Origin: Bryobacterales bacterium
GTDB lineage: Bacteria > Acidobacteriota > Terriglobia > Bryobacterales > Bryobacteraceae
NCBI GenBank assembly: GCA_020846745.1
Contig: JADLDI010000099.1
Coordinates: forward strand, 1-64,000
Length of the DNA: 64,000 nucleotides
Reading direction: 5' to 3'
Positions 8,407 through 17,144 of this stretch are shown here, in pieces. Position numbers and translations under genes: made by a program. How positions within the stretch are numbered: the stretch's first letter is position 1; every line of letters starts with the position of its first letter. The notes beneath the pieces were generated by a model, which saw only the letters and a program-made list of their open reading frames with translations, was not told the DNA's origin and searched no databases.

Positions 8407-8737
8407 TGAAGAAGTATTTCACTCCAAACTGCTCGATGAGCCTTTTATCGCTGAACGAACTCCAGACCACCACGGGAACGCACGCGAGCGCAGGTTGCCG
8501 CCGGATGAGTTCCAGAAGTTCGCGGCCATTGAGCTTCGGCAGATTCAAGTCCAGCAATAACAAGTCGGGCGGGTGACCATGAGCGCTGTTCATGAGGTAA
8601 GTGCGCGCCTGTTCCCCATCGCTCAGGCTTATGAGGTCGCAATCCACATGGGCCTGCGCCAGCGCTTCTTCAAGCAGGAATATGTCCGGCGCATTATCCT
8701 CTATAACTACGATTCGCTTTTTGGTCTGATTAGTCAT
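8309..8737 (-). CDS. Single-domain response regulator (Rcp1-like)
   Basis: A 142-residue stand-alone receiver domain. Acidic pocket E13-D14 (VVIEDNAPD), phosphoacceptor D63 in LLLDLNLPKLNG and Lys in FFTKPC (K112) are present. There is no output domain, so it acts by protein-protein contact. It begins 8 bases inside the 3' end of the hybrid kinase gene, so the two are translationally coupled and this is a likely phosphotransfer target of that kinase. Its 3' end overlaps the convergent PIN toxin by 98 bases. Confidence 0.92.
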   Translation of the reverse strand: MTNQTKKRIVVIEDNAPDIFLLEEALAQAHVDCDLISLSDGEQARTYLMNSAHGHPPDLLLLDLNLPKLNGRELLELIRRQPALACVPVVVWSSFSDKRLIEQFGVKYFFTKPCSLDAFVEIGEVIRGILAENSALTAAAGK

Positions 8738-11700
8738 GCCCCGTCACCACCTTATTGAACGACGTGCGGGCGGCGTCGGACAAACTCAATGGAACCGTAA
8801 AGAAAAATTCCGCGCCCTGGCCGATGGCGGATTCTACCCAAATTCGACCGCCGTAGCGTTCCACGATTCGCTGGCACAACGCCAAGCCCAGGCCAGTACC
8901 CGGAATATCGTTTCCGTGCAGCCGCTTGAACAGACCGAAAATCTTCTGGTGAAACTCGGGAGCGATGCCGATACCGTTGTCCCGGACAGAGAACAGCCAC
9001 TCACCGGGTTTCATGACCGCGGAGATAACGATGCGCGGCGTCTCGTGGTTGCGATACTGAATTGCGTTGGCGATCAGGTTTTGAAAAAGCTGAACGAAAT
9101 GCGCCTCGCCCACTGTCAGCGTGGGCAACTCGCCAAACGTGATCTTGGCCCCGGATGCCGCCACAACCACCTCGAGGTTCTGTAGCGCCTTCCCCAAAGC
9201 GGCCCGCACGTCTGTGGTGGCCGTGAACTCTTCTCCCGGACCCGCCATTTTGGTGTAATCCAGCAGGTCTTTCAGCAAGTCTTCCATCCGTTGCACGCCG
9301 TCCGCAATCACGTCCCTCATCCGCGCCACCTTCGAATCCGAGCCGTTTCCGCAACTCTTCACCAGCAGTTCTGAAAACGCCCGTACGTTCCGCAACGGTT
9401 CCCGCAGATCGTGCGCCGCCGCATACGCGAACTGATTAAGGTCTTCATTCGCCAGCCGCAGCGCTTTCTCGATCTGCTTTTGATCTTCGATATCGGTAGC
9501 CGACCCGAACCACTTCACCACGCGCCCATGCTCGTCCTTCATCGGGAAGGCGCGGGTAAGAAACCAGTGATAAACGCCATCGCGCCGCCGCAGCCGGACC
9601 TCGCCAACGTAGGGTTCGCCCGTTGCTATCGCGCACTGCCATCTTTCCCTGGTGGCCGCCACGTCGTCCGGGTGGATGAGGGCGAACCGACCGTCGCGAA
9701 GCAACTGCTCTTCCGGAACACCGGTAAAATCGGCAAAACGCTTGCTGACGTACTCCGTCACGCCCGCTGAGTTGTTAACGTACAGGATGTCGGGCACCGT
9801 CTCGGCCACGGCGCGGAACCGCTCTTCGCTTGCCCGCAACGCCGCCTCGGCGCGCTTGCGCTCGGTAATATTGTCAAACACTGCGACAAAGAAACCCGGC
9901 AGCGGGCTATAAACCGAAATCGACAGAAAGATGCCGAGCGGCTTGAAATCGACTTCGAACTTCTCCGGCACGCCGGTGGAAGCGACCCGGCCGTAAGCTT
10001 CAATCACGTTCGATTGCGATTCTTTGATGCCGGGAATCACTTCCGTTACCCGCTTTCCAACCACGTCTTTCAAGCCTGTCAACGATTGAAAGGCGTCGTT
10101 CACGGCCAGATAGACAAAATCGTCCGGACGACCCGCATCGTCGAACAGCATCTCGCAGTAGGCAAACCCGTTGAGCATGTGCTCGAAAAGCGAACGGTAT
10201 CTGGCTTCGCTTTCGCGCATTGCCTGCTCAGACTGTTTGCGGATCTGCGCCAGTTCCAGCAGCGACGCCACGCGGGCCAGCAGTTCCCGCGCGCTGAACG
10301 GTTTGATCAGGTAGTCGTCCGCTCCCTGCTGCAGACCCTCCACCCGGGATTCTTCTCCCGCCCGTGCCGATAGCACGATCACGGGCACCGTTTGCAGCGC
10401 GGCGTCTGCCCGCAATTCCCGCAGCAGGCTCATACCGTCGAGCCGCGGCATCATCTGGTCGGTGAGTATGAGATCGGGCCGCCGGTCGCGAGCCGCCTCG
10501 AGCGCCGCCTGGCCGTCGCCGCAAGTCTGCACCTGGTAGCGTTCACTCAGCAAGCGGGCCAGGTATTGGCGGATGTCGGCGTTGTCGTCCGCCACCAGAA
10601 TCCGCGGCCGGCTGCCGCCGTTGCCCCGATCGGTGGAACTTGGCGCCGCCGGCGATTTCTTTGTGGGCAGCGGCTCATCCACATGCACCGATAAATAGTC
10701 GGGCAGCCAGCGTAGCGCCTCTTCGACAAACGGCGCGGCTCCGGTTGACGTGGACGCCTGCGTACGGCCGCGGCCCGCATAATCAACCGGCAAATGGGCT
10801 GTTCCGAGCGGAACGCGCACGATGAAAGTTGAGCCTTCGCCCCACCGGCTTTCTACGCGAACCGACCCGCCGTGCAATTTCACCAATTCCTGCGCCAGCG
10901 CCAAACCGATGCCGCTGCCTTCATGAGTGCGGCTGCGCATGTTCGGCACACGGTGAAATCGTTCGAATAGCCTTGGGATTTCTTCGGCCGGAATACCGAC
11001 CCCCGTATCGCGAACGCGCAACTCGGCCGCCCCGTCCACCTCGCAGAGCGTCACGGCGATCTCCCCGTCAAACGTGAACTTAAACGCGTTCGACACCAGG
11101 TTCAGCACGACCTTTTCCCACATGTCGCGGTCGACATAAACCGGTTCCGAAAGGGTGGGGCAATCCACAATCAGCCGCAGCCCGGCCCGTTCGGTGGCGG
11201 CATGGAAGACGCTGGCCAACTCCGCTGTGTACCTGGACAAATCGGTCGCTTCATACACGGCCTGCACTCGCCCGGCCTCAATGCGCGAAAAATCCAACAG
11301 CGTATTGACAAGGCGCAGTAGCCGCAGGCTGTTGCGATGCGTCACCTCGAGCTGACCTTTGACGGCCGGCGCCAGTTCCTGGTCGCCGCGCGCCAGCAGT
11401 TCCTCGAGCGGGCCGAGCATCAGCGTCAGCGGCGTCCGGAACTCGTGGCTCACGTTCGAGAAGAAGGTGGTTTTCGCCCGGTCGATTTCCGCCAGCGCCT
11501 CTGCCCGGCGCCGTTCGTCCTCATAAGCTCGAGCGCCCGCCACGGCGGTGGCCACGTGTCCAGCGAGCAAACCGAAAAATCCGCGGTACTCATCCGTCAG
11601 CGGCGACCGTGGGTTGACCCCTGCCACCACGAACCCTGCCAATTGGCTGTGTCCCGGCTTGGCCATGGGCAGCACCATCGCGCGTTGGGGCGGTTCAGGC

Positions 11701-12509
11701 CACACGCCGCCCGGCAACGGCCCGAACTTCTCCACCAGCCCGTCGAGTTCGATGGCAATGCCCTGGTCCGCTACCTGGCGGAATGGCCATGCCTCGGCGT
11801 GCTTCCAGAGGTCGATCACGGCGGGACTCGCGGGCGTTCCCCCAACCAAGCCCGTGCACCCGGCCAACCGCGCCACCCGGCCATCCTCGTCCAGCAGGTA
11901 AAGCAGAACGAACGGCAGATCGTGCCGATCCTCCTTGAGCGTTAGCGCCGCTGCCTCGCACGCGCCTGTCGCCGTCTTCGCCTGCGCCGTCCCTTCCGCC
12001 AGGCAGCGGAGCGTTTTCATCCGCCGCTGACTCAGCACCCGTCCTGTGTCTTCCGTCACGGCGCAGAACAGGCCGCCCACCGTCCCGCTCTCGTCATAAA
12101 CAGGACTGTAGGAAAACGTGAAGTACGCCTCCTCCGTGAAGCCGTTCCGCTCCATGACGAGCAGGGATTCCTCGTTCCAGGTCGATCGCCCCTGGTTCAC
12201 CACGGCATCCACCTGTGGCCAAATCACCGGCCAGATGTCGGTCCAGATCTCCGCCGCTTCCCGCCCCAACGCCTCCGGATGCCGCTTGCCCAGTATCGGC
12301 GCGTAGCCGTCGTTATAGAAATTCACCAACCCGCGCCCCCACCAGACAAACATCGGGAACCGTGACGCGAGCACGATACGAACCGCGGTTTTCAGACTCT
12401 GGGGCCATTGCTCCACCGCTCCCAGCGGAGATTTGGACCAATCGAAGGCGCGGATCCGCTCTCCCATCTCGCCCCCGCCCATGAACACTTCGTGCTTCCC
12501 TGCGCCCAT
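8730..12509 (-). CDS. Hybrid sensor histidine kinase with two transmitter modules
   Basis: From the preferred start this is a 1259-residue cytoplasmic kinase. Order: PAS-like sensor (about 30-160), GAF (about 165-330), HisKA with phosphorylatable His in SNVSHEFRTPL (H355), HATPase (about 460-570; NLVSNAFKF, DTGVGIP, GSGIGLAL), receiver (about 635-755; DDN, D684 in LTDQMMP, K736 in LIKPF), two PAS domains (about 770-1010), a second HisKA with AAHDLREPLRN (H1033) and a second HATPase ending near residue 1255. Two complete transmitters in one chain is unusual. ATG 12509 has AAGGAG just upstream. The frame stays open to ATG 12629, but that would include a repeat tract and overlap the divergent gene's 5' region. 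It is coupled to the response regulator downstream. Confidence 0.9.
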   Translation of the reverse strand: MGAGKHEVFMGGGEMGERIRAFDWSKSPLGAVEQWPQSLKTAVRIVLASRFPMFVWWGRGLVNFYNDGYAPILGKRHPEALGREAAEIWTDIWPVIWPQVDAVVNQGRSTWNEESLLVMERNGFTEEAYFTFSYSPVYDESGTVGGLFCAVTEDTGRVLSQRRMKTLRCLAEGTAQAKTATGACEAAALTLKEDRHDLPFVLLYLLDEDGRVARLAGCTGLVGGTPASPAVIDLWKHAEAWPFRQVADQGIAIELDGLVEKFGPLPGGVWPEPPQRAMVLPMAKPGHSQLAGFVVAGVNPRSPLTDEYRGFFGLLAGHVATAVAGARAYEDERRRAEALAEIDRAKTTFFSNVSHEFRTPLTLMLGPLEELLARGDQELAPAVKGQLEVTHRNSLRLLRLVNTLLDFSRIEAGRVQAVYEATDLSRYTAELASVFHAATERAGLRLIVDCPTLSEPVYVDRDMWEKVVLNLVSNAFKFTFDGEIAVTLCEVDGAAELRVRDTGVGIPAEEIPRLFERFHRVPNMRSRTHEGSGIGLALAQELVKLHGGSVRVESRWGEGSTFIVRVPLGTAHLPVDYAGRGRTQASTSTGAAPFVEEALRWLPDYLSVHVDEPLPTKKSPAAPSSTDRGNGGSRPRILVADDNADIRQYLARLLSERYQVQTCGDGQAALEAARDRRPDLILTDQMMPRLDGMSLLRELRADAALQTVPVIVLSARAGEESRVEGLQQGADDYLIKPFSARELLARVASLLELAQIRKQSEQAMRESEARYRSLFEHMLNGFAYCEMLFDDAGRPDDFVYLAVNDAFQSLTGLKDVVGKRVTEVIPGIKESQSNVIEAYGRVASTGVPEKFEVDFKPLGIFLSISVYSPLPGFFVAVFDNITERKRAEAALRASEERFRAVAETVPDILYVNNSAGVTEYVSKRFADFTGVPEEQLLRDGRFALIHPDDVAATRERWQCAIATGEPYVGEVRLRRRDGVYHWFLTRAFPMKDEHGRVVKWFGSATDIEDQKQIEKALRLANEDLNQFAYAAAHDLREPLRNVRAFSELLVKSCGNGSDSKVARMRDVIADGVQRMEDLLKDLLDYTKMAGPGEEFTATTDVRAALGKALQNLEVVVAASGAKITFGELPTLTVGEAHFVQLFQNLIANAIQYRNHETPRIVISAVMKPGEWLFSVRDNGIGIAPEFHQKIFGLFKRLHGNDIPGTGLGLALCQRIVERYGGRIWVESAIGQGAEFFFTVPLSLSDAARTSFNKVVTGHD

Positions 12510-12531
12510 ATCTCCTTGGGATGCTGTGAGT

Positions 12532-12598
12532 TTATCAGGTTGCCACCCGCTCAGCACGCAACAAACCTTATCAGGTTGCCACTGGATCAGTTTGCCAC
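12532..12598. repeat. Direct repeats upstream of the kinase start
   Basis: TTATCAGGTTGCCAC occurs exactly at 12532-12546 and 12568-12582 (36-base period). A degenerate third copy, ATCAGTTTGCCAC, lies at 12586-12598. They lie between the preferred kinase start and the divergent ilvD promoter region. They could be operator sites for a regulator, or slippage products. Confidence 0.6.
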
Positions 12599-12700
12599 TG
12601 CCCCCTGTCATTAATGGAGGGTCTTCCATTACGGATTGTTACCGGGCCGCATCGCAACGCTTTCTTTTCCCCCCGCTGGGTAAAATATTCAAGTACCCCT

Positions 12701-14545
12701 ATGCCTGAATACCGTTCCAAGACCTCTACGCATGGCCGCAACATGGCGGGCGCCCGCGCGCTCTGGCGCGCCACCGGCATGAAGGAAGGCGACTTCGGTA
12801 AGCCCATCATCGCCATCGCCAACTCCTTCACACAGTTCGTCCCCGGCCACGTGCATCTCAAGGACTTGGGACAGATGGTCGCCCGCGAAATCGAACAGGC
12901 CGGCGGCGTTGCCAAAGAATTCAACACCATTGCTGTCGACGACGGCATCGCCATGGGCCATGGCGGCATGCTCTATTCGCTCCCCTCGCGCGAACTCATT
13001 GCCGATGCGGTGGAGTACATGGTCAACGCCCACTGTGCCGACGCACTGGTCTGCATCTCCAACTGCGACAAGATCACCCCCGGCATGCTGATGGCCGCGC
13101 TGCGCCTCAATATTCCCGCGATCTTCATTTCCGGCGGACCGATGGAAGCGGGCAAGGTGAACTGGAACGGCAGCGAGCGGCACGTCGACCTGATCAATGC
13201 CATGATTGAGGCCGCCGATCCGAAGAACACCGACCAGCAGGTGGCCGAAATGGAGCGCTCAGCGTGTCCTACCTGCGGCTCGTGTTCGGGCATGTTCACC
13301 GCCAATTCCATGAACTGTCTGACTGAGGCGCTGGGACTCGCGCTGCCGGGCAACGGCACCATGCTCGCCACCCATGCCGACCGCAAGCGCATGTTCCTCG
13401 AAGCCGGCCGCACCGCCGTCGAACTCGCCCGGAGGTATTACGAACAGGACGACACCACCGCCCTGCCGCGCTCTATCGCCACATTCGCCGCCTTTGAAAA
13501 CGCCATGGCGCTCGATATCGCGATGGGCGGGTCCACCAATACGGTGCTCCACCTGCTGGCCGCCGCGCAGGAAGGCGAAGTCCCTTTCACGATGGCCGAT
13601 ATCGACCGCCTGTCGCGAGTCGTCCCCTGCGTGTGCAAGGTCGCCCCGGCTACTGAGAAGTATCACGTGGAAGATGTGCACCGCGCCGGCGGCGTCCTGG
13701 CTATCCTCGGCGAACTCGACCGGGCCGGGCTCATCCACCGCGAGGCGTTAACGGTACACAGCGCCACGATCGGCGATGCCATCGACCGTTGGGATATCAA
13801 GCGCCAGCCAACACCCGAGGTGCTCGACTTCTACCGTGCCGCGCCCGGCGGCATCGCAACGGTTGTGCCCTTCTCGCAATCCCAGCGTTATCCCGCTCTC
13901 GACGACGACAGAGAAAAGGGTTGCGTTCGCGACAAGCCCCACGCCTACTCGCAGGATGGCGGCCTCGCCGTACTTTACGGCAACATCGCGGAACGCGGCG
14001 CCATCGTCAAAACGGCCGGGGTGGACGAAAGCATCCTGGTCTTCACCGGCCGCGCCCGGGTGTGCGAAAGCCAGGAAGAGGCAGTCGACAAGATCCTCGC
14101 CAACCAGATCGTAGCCGGGGACGTCGTGGTTATCCGTTACGAAGGTCCCAAAGGCGGGCCCGGGATGCAGGAGATGCTCTACCCGACGTCTTATTTGAAA
14201 TCGGTGGGATTAGGCAAGCAGTGCGCCCTGCTCACCGACGGCCGCTTCTCGGGCGGCACGTCGGGACTCTCGATCGGCCACGCCTCACCCGAAGCGGCCG
14301 CCGGCGGCAACATCGGCCTGATCGAGGAAGGCGACACCATCGAAATCGACATCCCCAAGCGCAAACTCCACCTCGCCATCACCGAGCCTGAGCTCGAGCG
14401 CCGCCGCGCCGCCATGGAAGCCAAAGGCCTGGCCGCCTGGAAGCCCACCAACCGCGACCGCGTCGTCAGCGGCGCCCTCAAAGCCTACGCCGCGCTAACC
14501 ACCAGCGCCGACACGGGCGCCGTCCGCGATCTGGCGCAGGTGTAA
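12701..14545 (+). CDS. ilvD: Dihydroxy-acid dehydratase
   Basis: A 614-residue enzyme that dehydrates 2,3-dihydroxy-3-methyl acids in valine, isoleucine and leucine synthesis (cytoplasm). The start ATG 12701 gives MPEYRSKTSTHGRNMAGARA, the typical N-terminus of E. coli-type IlvD. The frame open further upstream to 12614 adds 29 unrelated residues and is rejected. The Fe-S ligands are in CISNCDKITPGM and CPTCGSCSGMF, with the substrate and metal block DDGIAMGHGGMLYSLPSRE. The length matches the E. coli enzyme. No other branched-chain genes are adjacent. Confidence 0.96.
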   Translation: MPEYRSKTSTHGRNMAGARALWRATGMKEGDFGKPIIAIANSFTQFVPGHVHLKDLGQMVAREIEQAGGVAKEFNTIAVDDGIAMGHGGMLYSLPSRELIADAVEYMVNAHCADALVCISNCDKITPGMLMAALRLNIPAIFISGGPMEAGKVNWNGSERHVDLINAMIEAADPKNTDQQVAEMERSACPTCGSCSGMFTANSMNCLTEALGLALPGNGTMLATHADRKRMFLEAGRTAVELARRYYEQDDTTALPRSIATFAAFENAMALDIAMGGSTNTVLHLLAAAQEGEVPFTMADIDRLSRVVPCVCKVAPATEKYHVEDVHRAGGVLAILGELDRAGLIHREALTVHSATIGDAIDRWDIKRQPTPEVLDFYRAAPGGIATVVPFSQSQRYPALDDDREKGCVRDKPHAYSQDGGLAVLYGNIAERGAIVKTAGVDESILVFTGRARVCESQEEAVDKILANQIVAGDVVVIRYEGPKGGPGMQEMLYPTSYLKSVGLGKQCALLTDGRFSGGTSGLSIGHASPEAAAGGNIGLIEEGDTIEIDIPKRKLHLAITEPELERRRAAMEAKGLAAWKPTNRDRVVSGALKAYAALTTSADTGAVRDLAQV

Positions 14546-14584
14546 CGCTCTTATTGGGGTGCAGTGGATTAGCCCGCGCCGACG

Positions 14585-14750
14585 GAGTTCGTGCCCCACT
14601 CGTTGCCGCCCGAACGACGGTACCAGGTTGGGCGAAGCGGGGGCCGATGCGTTTACAATTAGGATGTTGAAGGGCCACAGCGAGCGGGCTGTGAGCCGAC
14701 TGGAAAAGCTGAATCGCGGCGAGCTTCGGGAGAGAAAGGTACCCAAGTAG
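14585..14750 (+). pseudogene. Tyrosine recombinase (phage-type integrase) C-terminal remnant, frameshifted
   Basis: One frame reads EFVPHSL (from 14585), and a different frame continues DGTRLGEAGADAFTI then RMLKGHS, ERAVSRLEKLN, stopping at TAG 14748. In intact integrases these segments are contiguous as FVPHSLRHTYGTRLGEAG, with the catalytic His-x-x-Arg, followed by GHSSVTVSQRYVHP, which contains the catalytic Tyr. Here the two halves are out of frame and the tyrosine block between GHS and RLEKLN is deleted. It is clearly inactive. It lies 60 bases before tRNA-Leu, a common integration target class. Confidence 0.7.
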
Positions 14751-14810
14751 CCCCGAAAGTCAAAACCGCGAAGAAGGGCAGAAATCCGGTAAGTTGTTTG
14801 TTTTAATTGT

Positions 14811-14899
14811 GCCCGGGTGGCGAAATCGGCAGACGCAAAGGACTTAAAATCCTTTTTCCGGCAACGGGAGTGTGGGTTCAAGTCCCACCCCGGGCACCA
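14811..14899 (+). tRNA. tRNA-Leu (anticodon UAA)
   Basis: An 89-base class II tRNA with the CCA encoded. Acceptor GCCCGGG (14811-14817) pairs with CCCGGGC. The anticodon loop CTTAAAA is flanked by AAGGA/TCCTT, giving UAA. A long variable arm is present, and the T arm has GGTTCAAGTCC. The discriminator base is A at 14896. Confidence 0.97.
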
Positions 14900-15021
14900 C
14901 TCTTCGGCGACCATCTTAAAGATGATTTCCGGATGATTTTCGGCTCCCGCTAGCCGCCCACGCGCAATCGGCGTAACCTGGAGTGTTGCCGCCTGTGGTC
15001 GCGGCTTGTGAGGTGTCGCTC

Positions 15022-16023
15022 GTGAAAGCTCTTCTTCTTAGCGGTCCACGGGACCTGAAACTCGTGGATATTCCTTCTCCCGCGCTCCAACCTGGACAGG
15101 TTCGGATGCGGATCACAAAAGTCGGCATTTGCGGCTCGGATTATTCGAGCATCGCGGGAAAGCTCCCGTTTACGCGCTTTCCGATTGTGCCGGGCCATGA
15201 GGCAACCGGCGAAATCGTGGAGGTGGCTGGCGAATCGCAGTGGCAGGCTGGCGACCGGGCGGTGATCCACCCGATTCTGTGCAACCGGCAGGACCCGATG
15301 TTTGCTGCCGGCCGCGTGCATCACTCCGATTCCACTGAGGTGCTAGGCGTAGTGTCGCGGAACGGCGCCTACGCCGAAGAGGTCATTCTCGAAGACTACC
15401 AGCCGCGTGCGGTACCGCCAGGCCTCGACGAGGAAGCCGCGGCAATGATCGAACCGGTGGATGTGGCGGTTCGTGCGTTCCGCCGCGGTGAAATCCAGAA
15501 GGGCGAGCGTGTATTGGTCTTGGGCGCGGGCAACATTGGCTTGCTGGCTATCCAGGTGGCACGCGCGCTAGGGGCGGCTCACGTGGCCGTGACGGATCTG
15601 GTGCAGGATAAGTTGGCGATGGCCGCGAAGCTTGGCGTCGACGAAACGATAAACGTGAGCAGCGGCATGCCGATGGAGAAGGTTGAAAAGCAGTTCGACC
15701 TTGTCATAGACGGCGTCGGCAACGAAGCGACGGTAAGGGATGGGCTCGCGGCCTGCCGGCGCGGAGGAAGGGTCGTCGTGTATGGTGTCCCGCCGGGCGA
15801 CATTACGTTCCCACTGCGGGTCGCGTTCTCGAAAGATGTCGCGCTCGTGACCAGCCGCCTCTATGACGCATCGTTTGAGGAGGCGATTCAACTGGTGGCG
15901 TCGGGCGCGGTGCAAACCACACCGTTGATCACGCACCGCGTACAACTCGAGCAGGCTCCTGAATTGATTCAGCGCATCCTCGACGGGCAGGAGAGCCCGG
16001 TCAAGGTGATGATCTCCATATAG
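15022..16023 (+). CDS. Zinc-type medium-chain alcohol/polyol dehydrogenase
   Basis: A 333-residue MDR-family NAD(P)-dependent dehydrogenase. GTG 15022 is preferred, with GAGGTG seven bases upstream giving VKALLLSGPRDLKL, over the GTG at 14983. Catalytic zinc ligands: C37 in GICGSDYSS, H59-E60 in VPGHEATGEI. The Rossmann site is VLGAGNIGLLAIQVARALGA. The usual four-cysteine structural zinc lobe is missing; only one Cys remains in HPILCNRQDP, as in some sorbitol/galactonate/threonine dehydrogenase relatives. The next gene is an SDR 13 bases away, so both probably oxidise intermediates of one sugar or sugar-acid pathway. Exact substrate unknown. Confidence 0.9.
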   Translation: MKALLLSGPRDLKLVDIPSPALQPGQVRMRITKVGICGSDYSSIAGKLPFTRFPIVPGHEATGEIVEVAGESQWQAGDRAVIHPILCNRQDPMFAAGRVHHSDSTEVLGVVSRNGAYAEEVILEDYQPRAVPPGLDEEAAAMIEPVDVAVRAFRRGEIQKGERVLVLGAGNIGLLAIQVARALGAAHVAVTDLVQDKLAMAAKLGVDETINVSSGMPMEKVEKQFDLVIDGVGNEATVRDGLAACRRGGRVVVYGVPPGDITFPLRVAFSKDVALVTSRLYDASFEEAIQLVASGAVQTTPLITHRVQLEQAPELIQRILDGQESPVKVMISI

Positions 16024-16036
16024 GAAGAGAACGCCC

Positions 16037-16798
16037 ATGAACGACTTATTTTCAGTAGCCGGAAAAGTAGTTCACGTGAGCGGCGGGTCGCGGGGCATTG
16101 GCCGGGCGATCGCGGAGGCGTTCGCGGCGGCGGGCGCAAGAGTGGTGGTGAGTTCGCGCGACGAAGCCACATTGAAAGCAACAGGGCTCCCCTATGTCGT
16201 TTGCGATGTGACCGGCGTAACTCAAGTGGAACAGTGCGTCTCAACGATCGTTGAGCGGTTTGGAACGCTGGACGTGCTGTTCAACGTTGCCGGCATCAAC
16301 TTCCGCCATGCCGCCGAGACCTTCCCGGCCGACAAGCTCGAAGACATCCTGAATGTCAACGTAAAGGGCAACTACCTGATGGCGCGCACCTGCGGGCGGG
16401 TGATGGTGGAGGAGAAGCGCGGCAAGGTGATCAACATCGCGAGCCTCCATACGCTGCAGAGCCTGGCCGGCGTAAGCGCTTATGGGATGAGCAAGGGCGC
16501 GATTGGATCAATGACGCGCGCGCTCGCGGTAGAGTGGGCTGCACACAACATTCAGGTGAACGCAATCGCTCCGGGGTTTATCGTCACCGACCTGAATCGC
16601 AAGCTTTGGGAAGACCCGACAATGCGCAACTGGGTAGAGGCGCGCACACCCGCACACCGGCTGGGTGAACCCTCAGACCTGATCGGGATTGCGATCTTCC
16701 TCGCGAGTGCGGCGTCCGACTTCATTACCGGCCAGGTGATTGCGGCCGATGGCGGACTGACCGCCGGTTCGACTTGGCCTCTGACCGTACCACGATAA
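16037..16798 (+). CDS. SDR-family oxidoreductase
   Basis: A 253-residue classical short-chain dehydrogenase. Cofactor motif GGSRGIGRAI (about 16-25), NVAGI (83-87), catalytic S136, Y149 and K153 (SAYGMSKGA). Near the C-terminus, FITGQVIAADGG is the standard substrate-loop end. It resembles gluconate 5-dehydrogenase / 3-oxoacyl reductase types. It follows the MDR dehydrogenase in an apparent two-gene operon, so it probably acts on a related hydroxy or keto substrate. Confidence 0.92.
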   Translation: MNDLFSVAGKVVHVSGGSRGIGRAIAEAFAAAGARVVVSSRDEATLKATGLPYVVCDVTGVTQVEQCVSTIVERFGTLDVLFNVAGINFRHAAETFPADKLEDILNVNVKGNYLMARTCGRVMVEEKRGKVINIASLHTLQSLAGVSAYGMSKGAIGSMTRALAVEWAAHNIQVNAIAPGFIVTDLNRKLWEDPTMRNWVEARTPAHRLGEPSDLIGIAIFLASAASDFITGQVIAADGGLTAGSTWPLTVPR

Positions 16799-16831
16799 AC
16801 GCCTGCTCGAGCCGTATAATACACAGACTCG

Positions 16832-17056
16832 ATGAACGCTCAACTGGACTTCGGTTATCCCTGGTGGTTGAGCTATGGCCACCTGCTTATTCACCCGGAT
16901 GTGTGGCTGAAGTTTGCGTTTGGACCTTTGCTGCTGCATGGTCACACGCGGGGAGCGGACTGGTGGTCGCAGCAGCTTACCAAGGCGGGTTTCGAAGTGT
17001 TGGAGCACGGTACGCGCCCGGGCACGTTGTACCTGGTCTCGCGGCGGTCGCGGTAA
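16832..17056 (+). CDS. Small protein resembling the C-terminus of a SAM methyltransferase
   Basis: A 74-residue frame with ATG 16832. A TATAAT (16815-16820) ends only 11 bases upstream, which would give a very short leader. The second half, ADWWSQQLTKAGFEVLEHGT and RPGTLYLVSRR, looks like the closing strand-helix-strand of class I methyltransferases, but no SAM-binding half is present. It may be a truncated gene still transcribed, or a small protein of its own. I cannot assign a function. Confidence 0.45.
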   Translation: MNAQLDFGYPWWLSYGHLLIHPDVWLKFAFGPLLLHGHTRGADWWSQQLTKAGFEVLEHGTRPGTLYLVSRRSR

Positions 17057-17144
17057 ATGGGCGATGGTGAACGGGGGCGGGGTGCAGTAGGGGAAATCAA
17101 TTGTTGTTCGGTGGCGTGGAGAGTGATAACGTTTTTGGATCTGG

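Noticed and set aside
12614..12700. Upstream extension of ilvD
   Set aside because: The added residues do not resemble IlvD, whose conserved N-terminus begins exactly at ATG 12701.
14495..14914. 139-residue minus-strand frame
   Set aside because: It is antisense to tRNA-Leu and the integrase remnant; this is a well-known artefact of tRNA complements.
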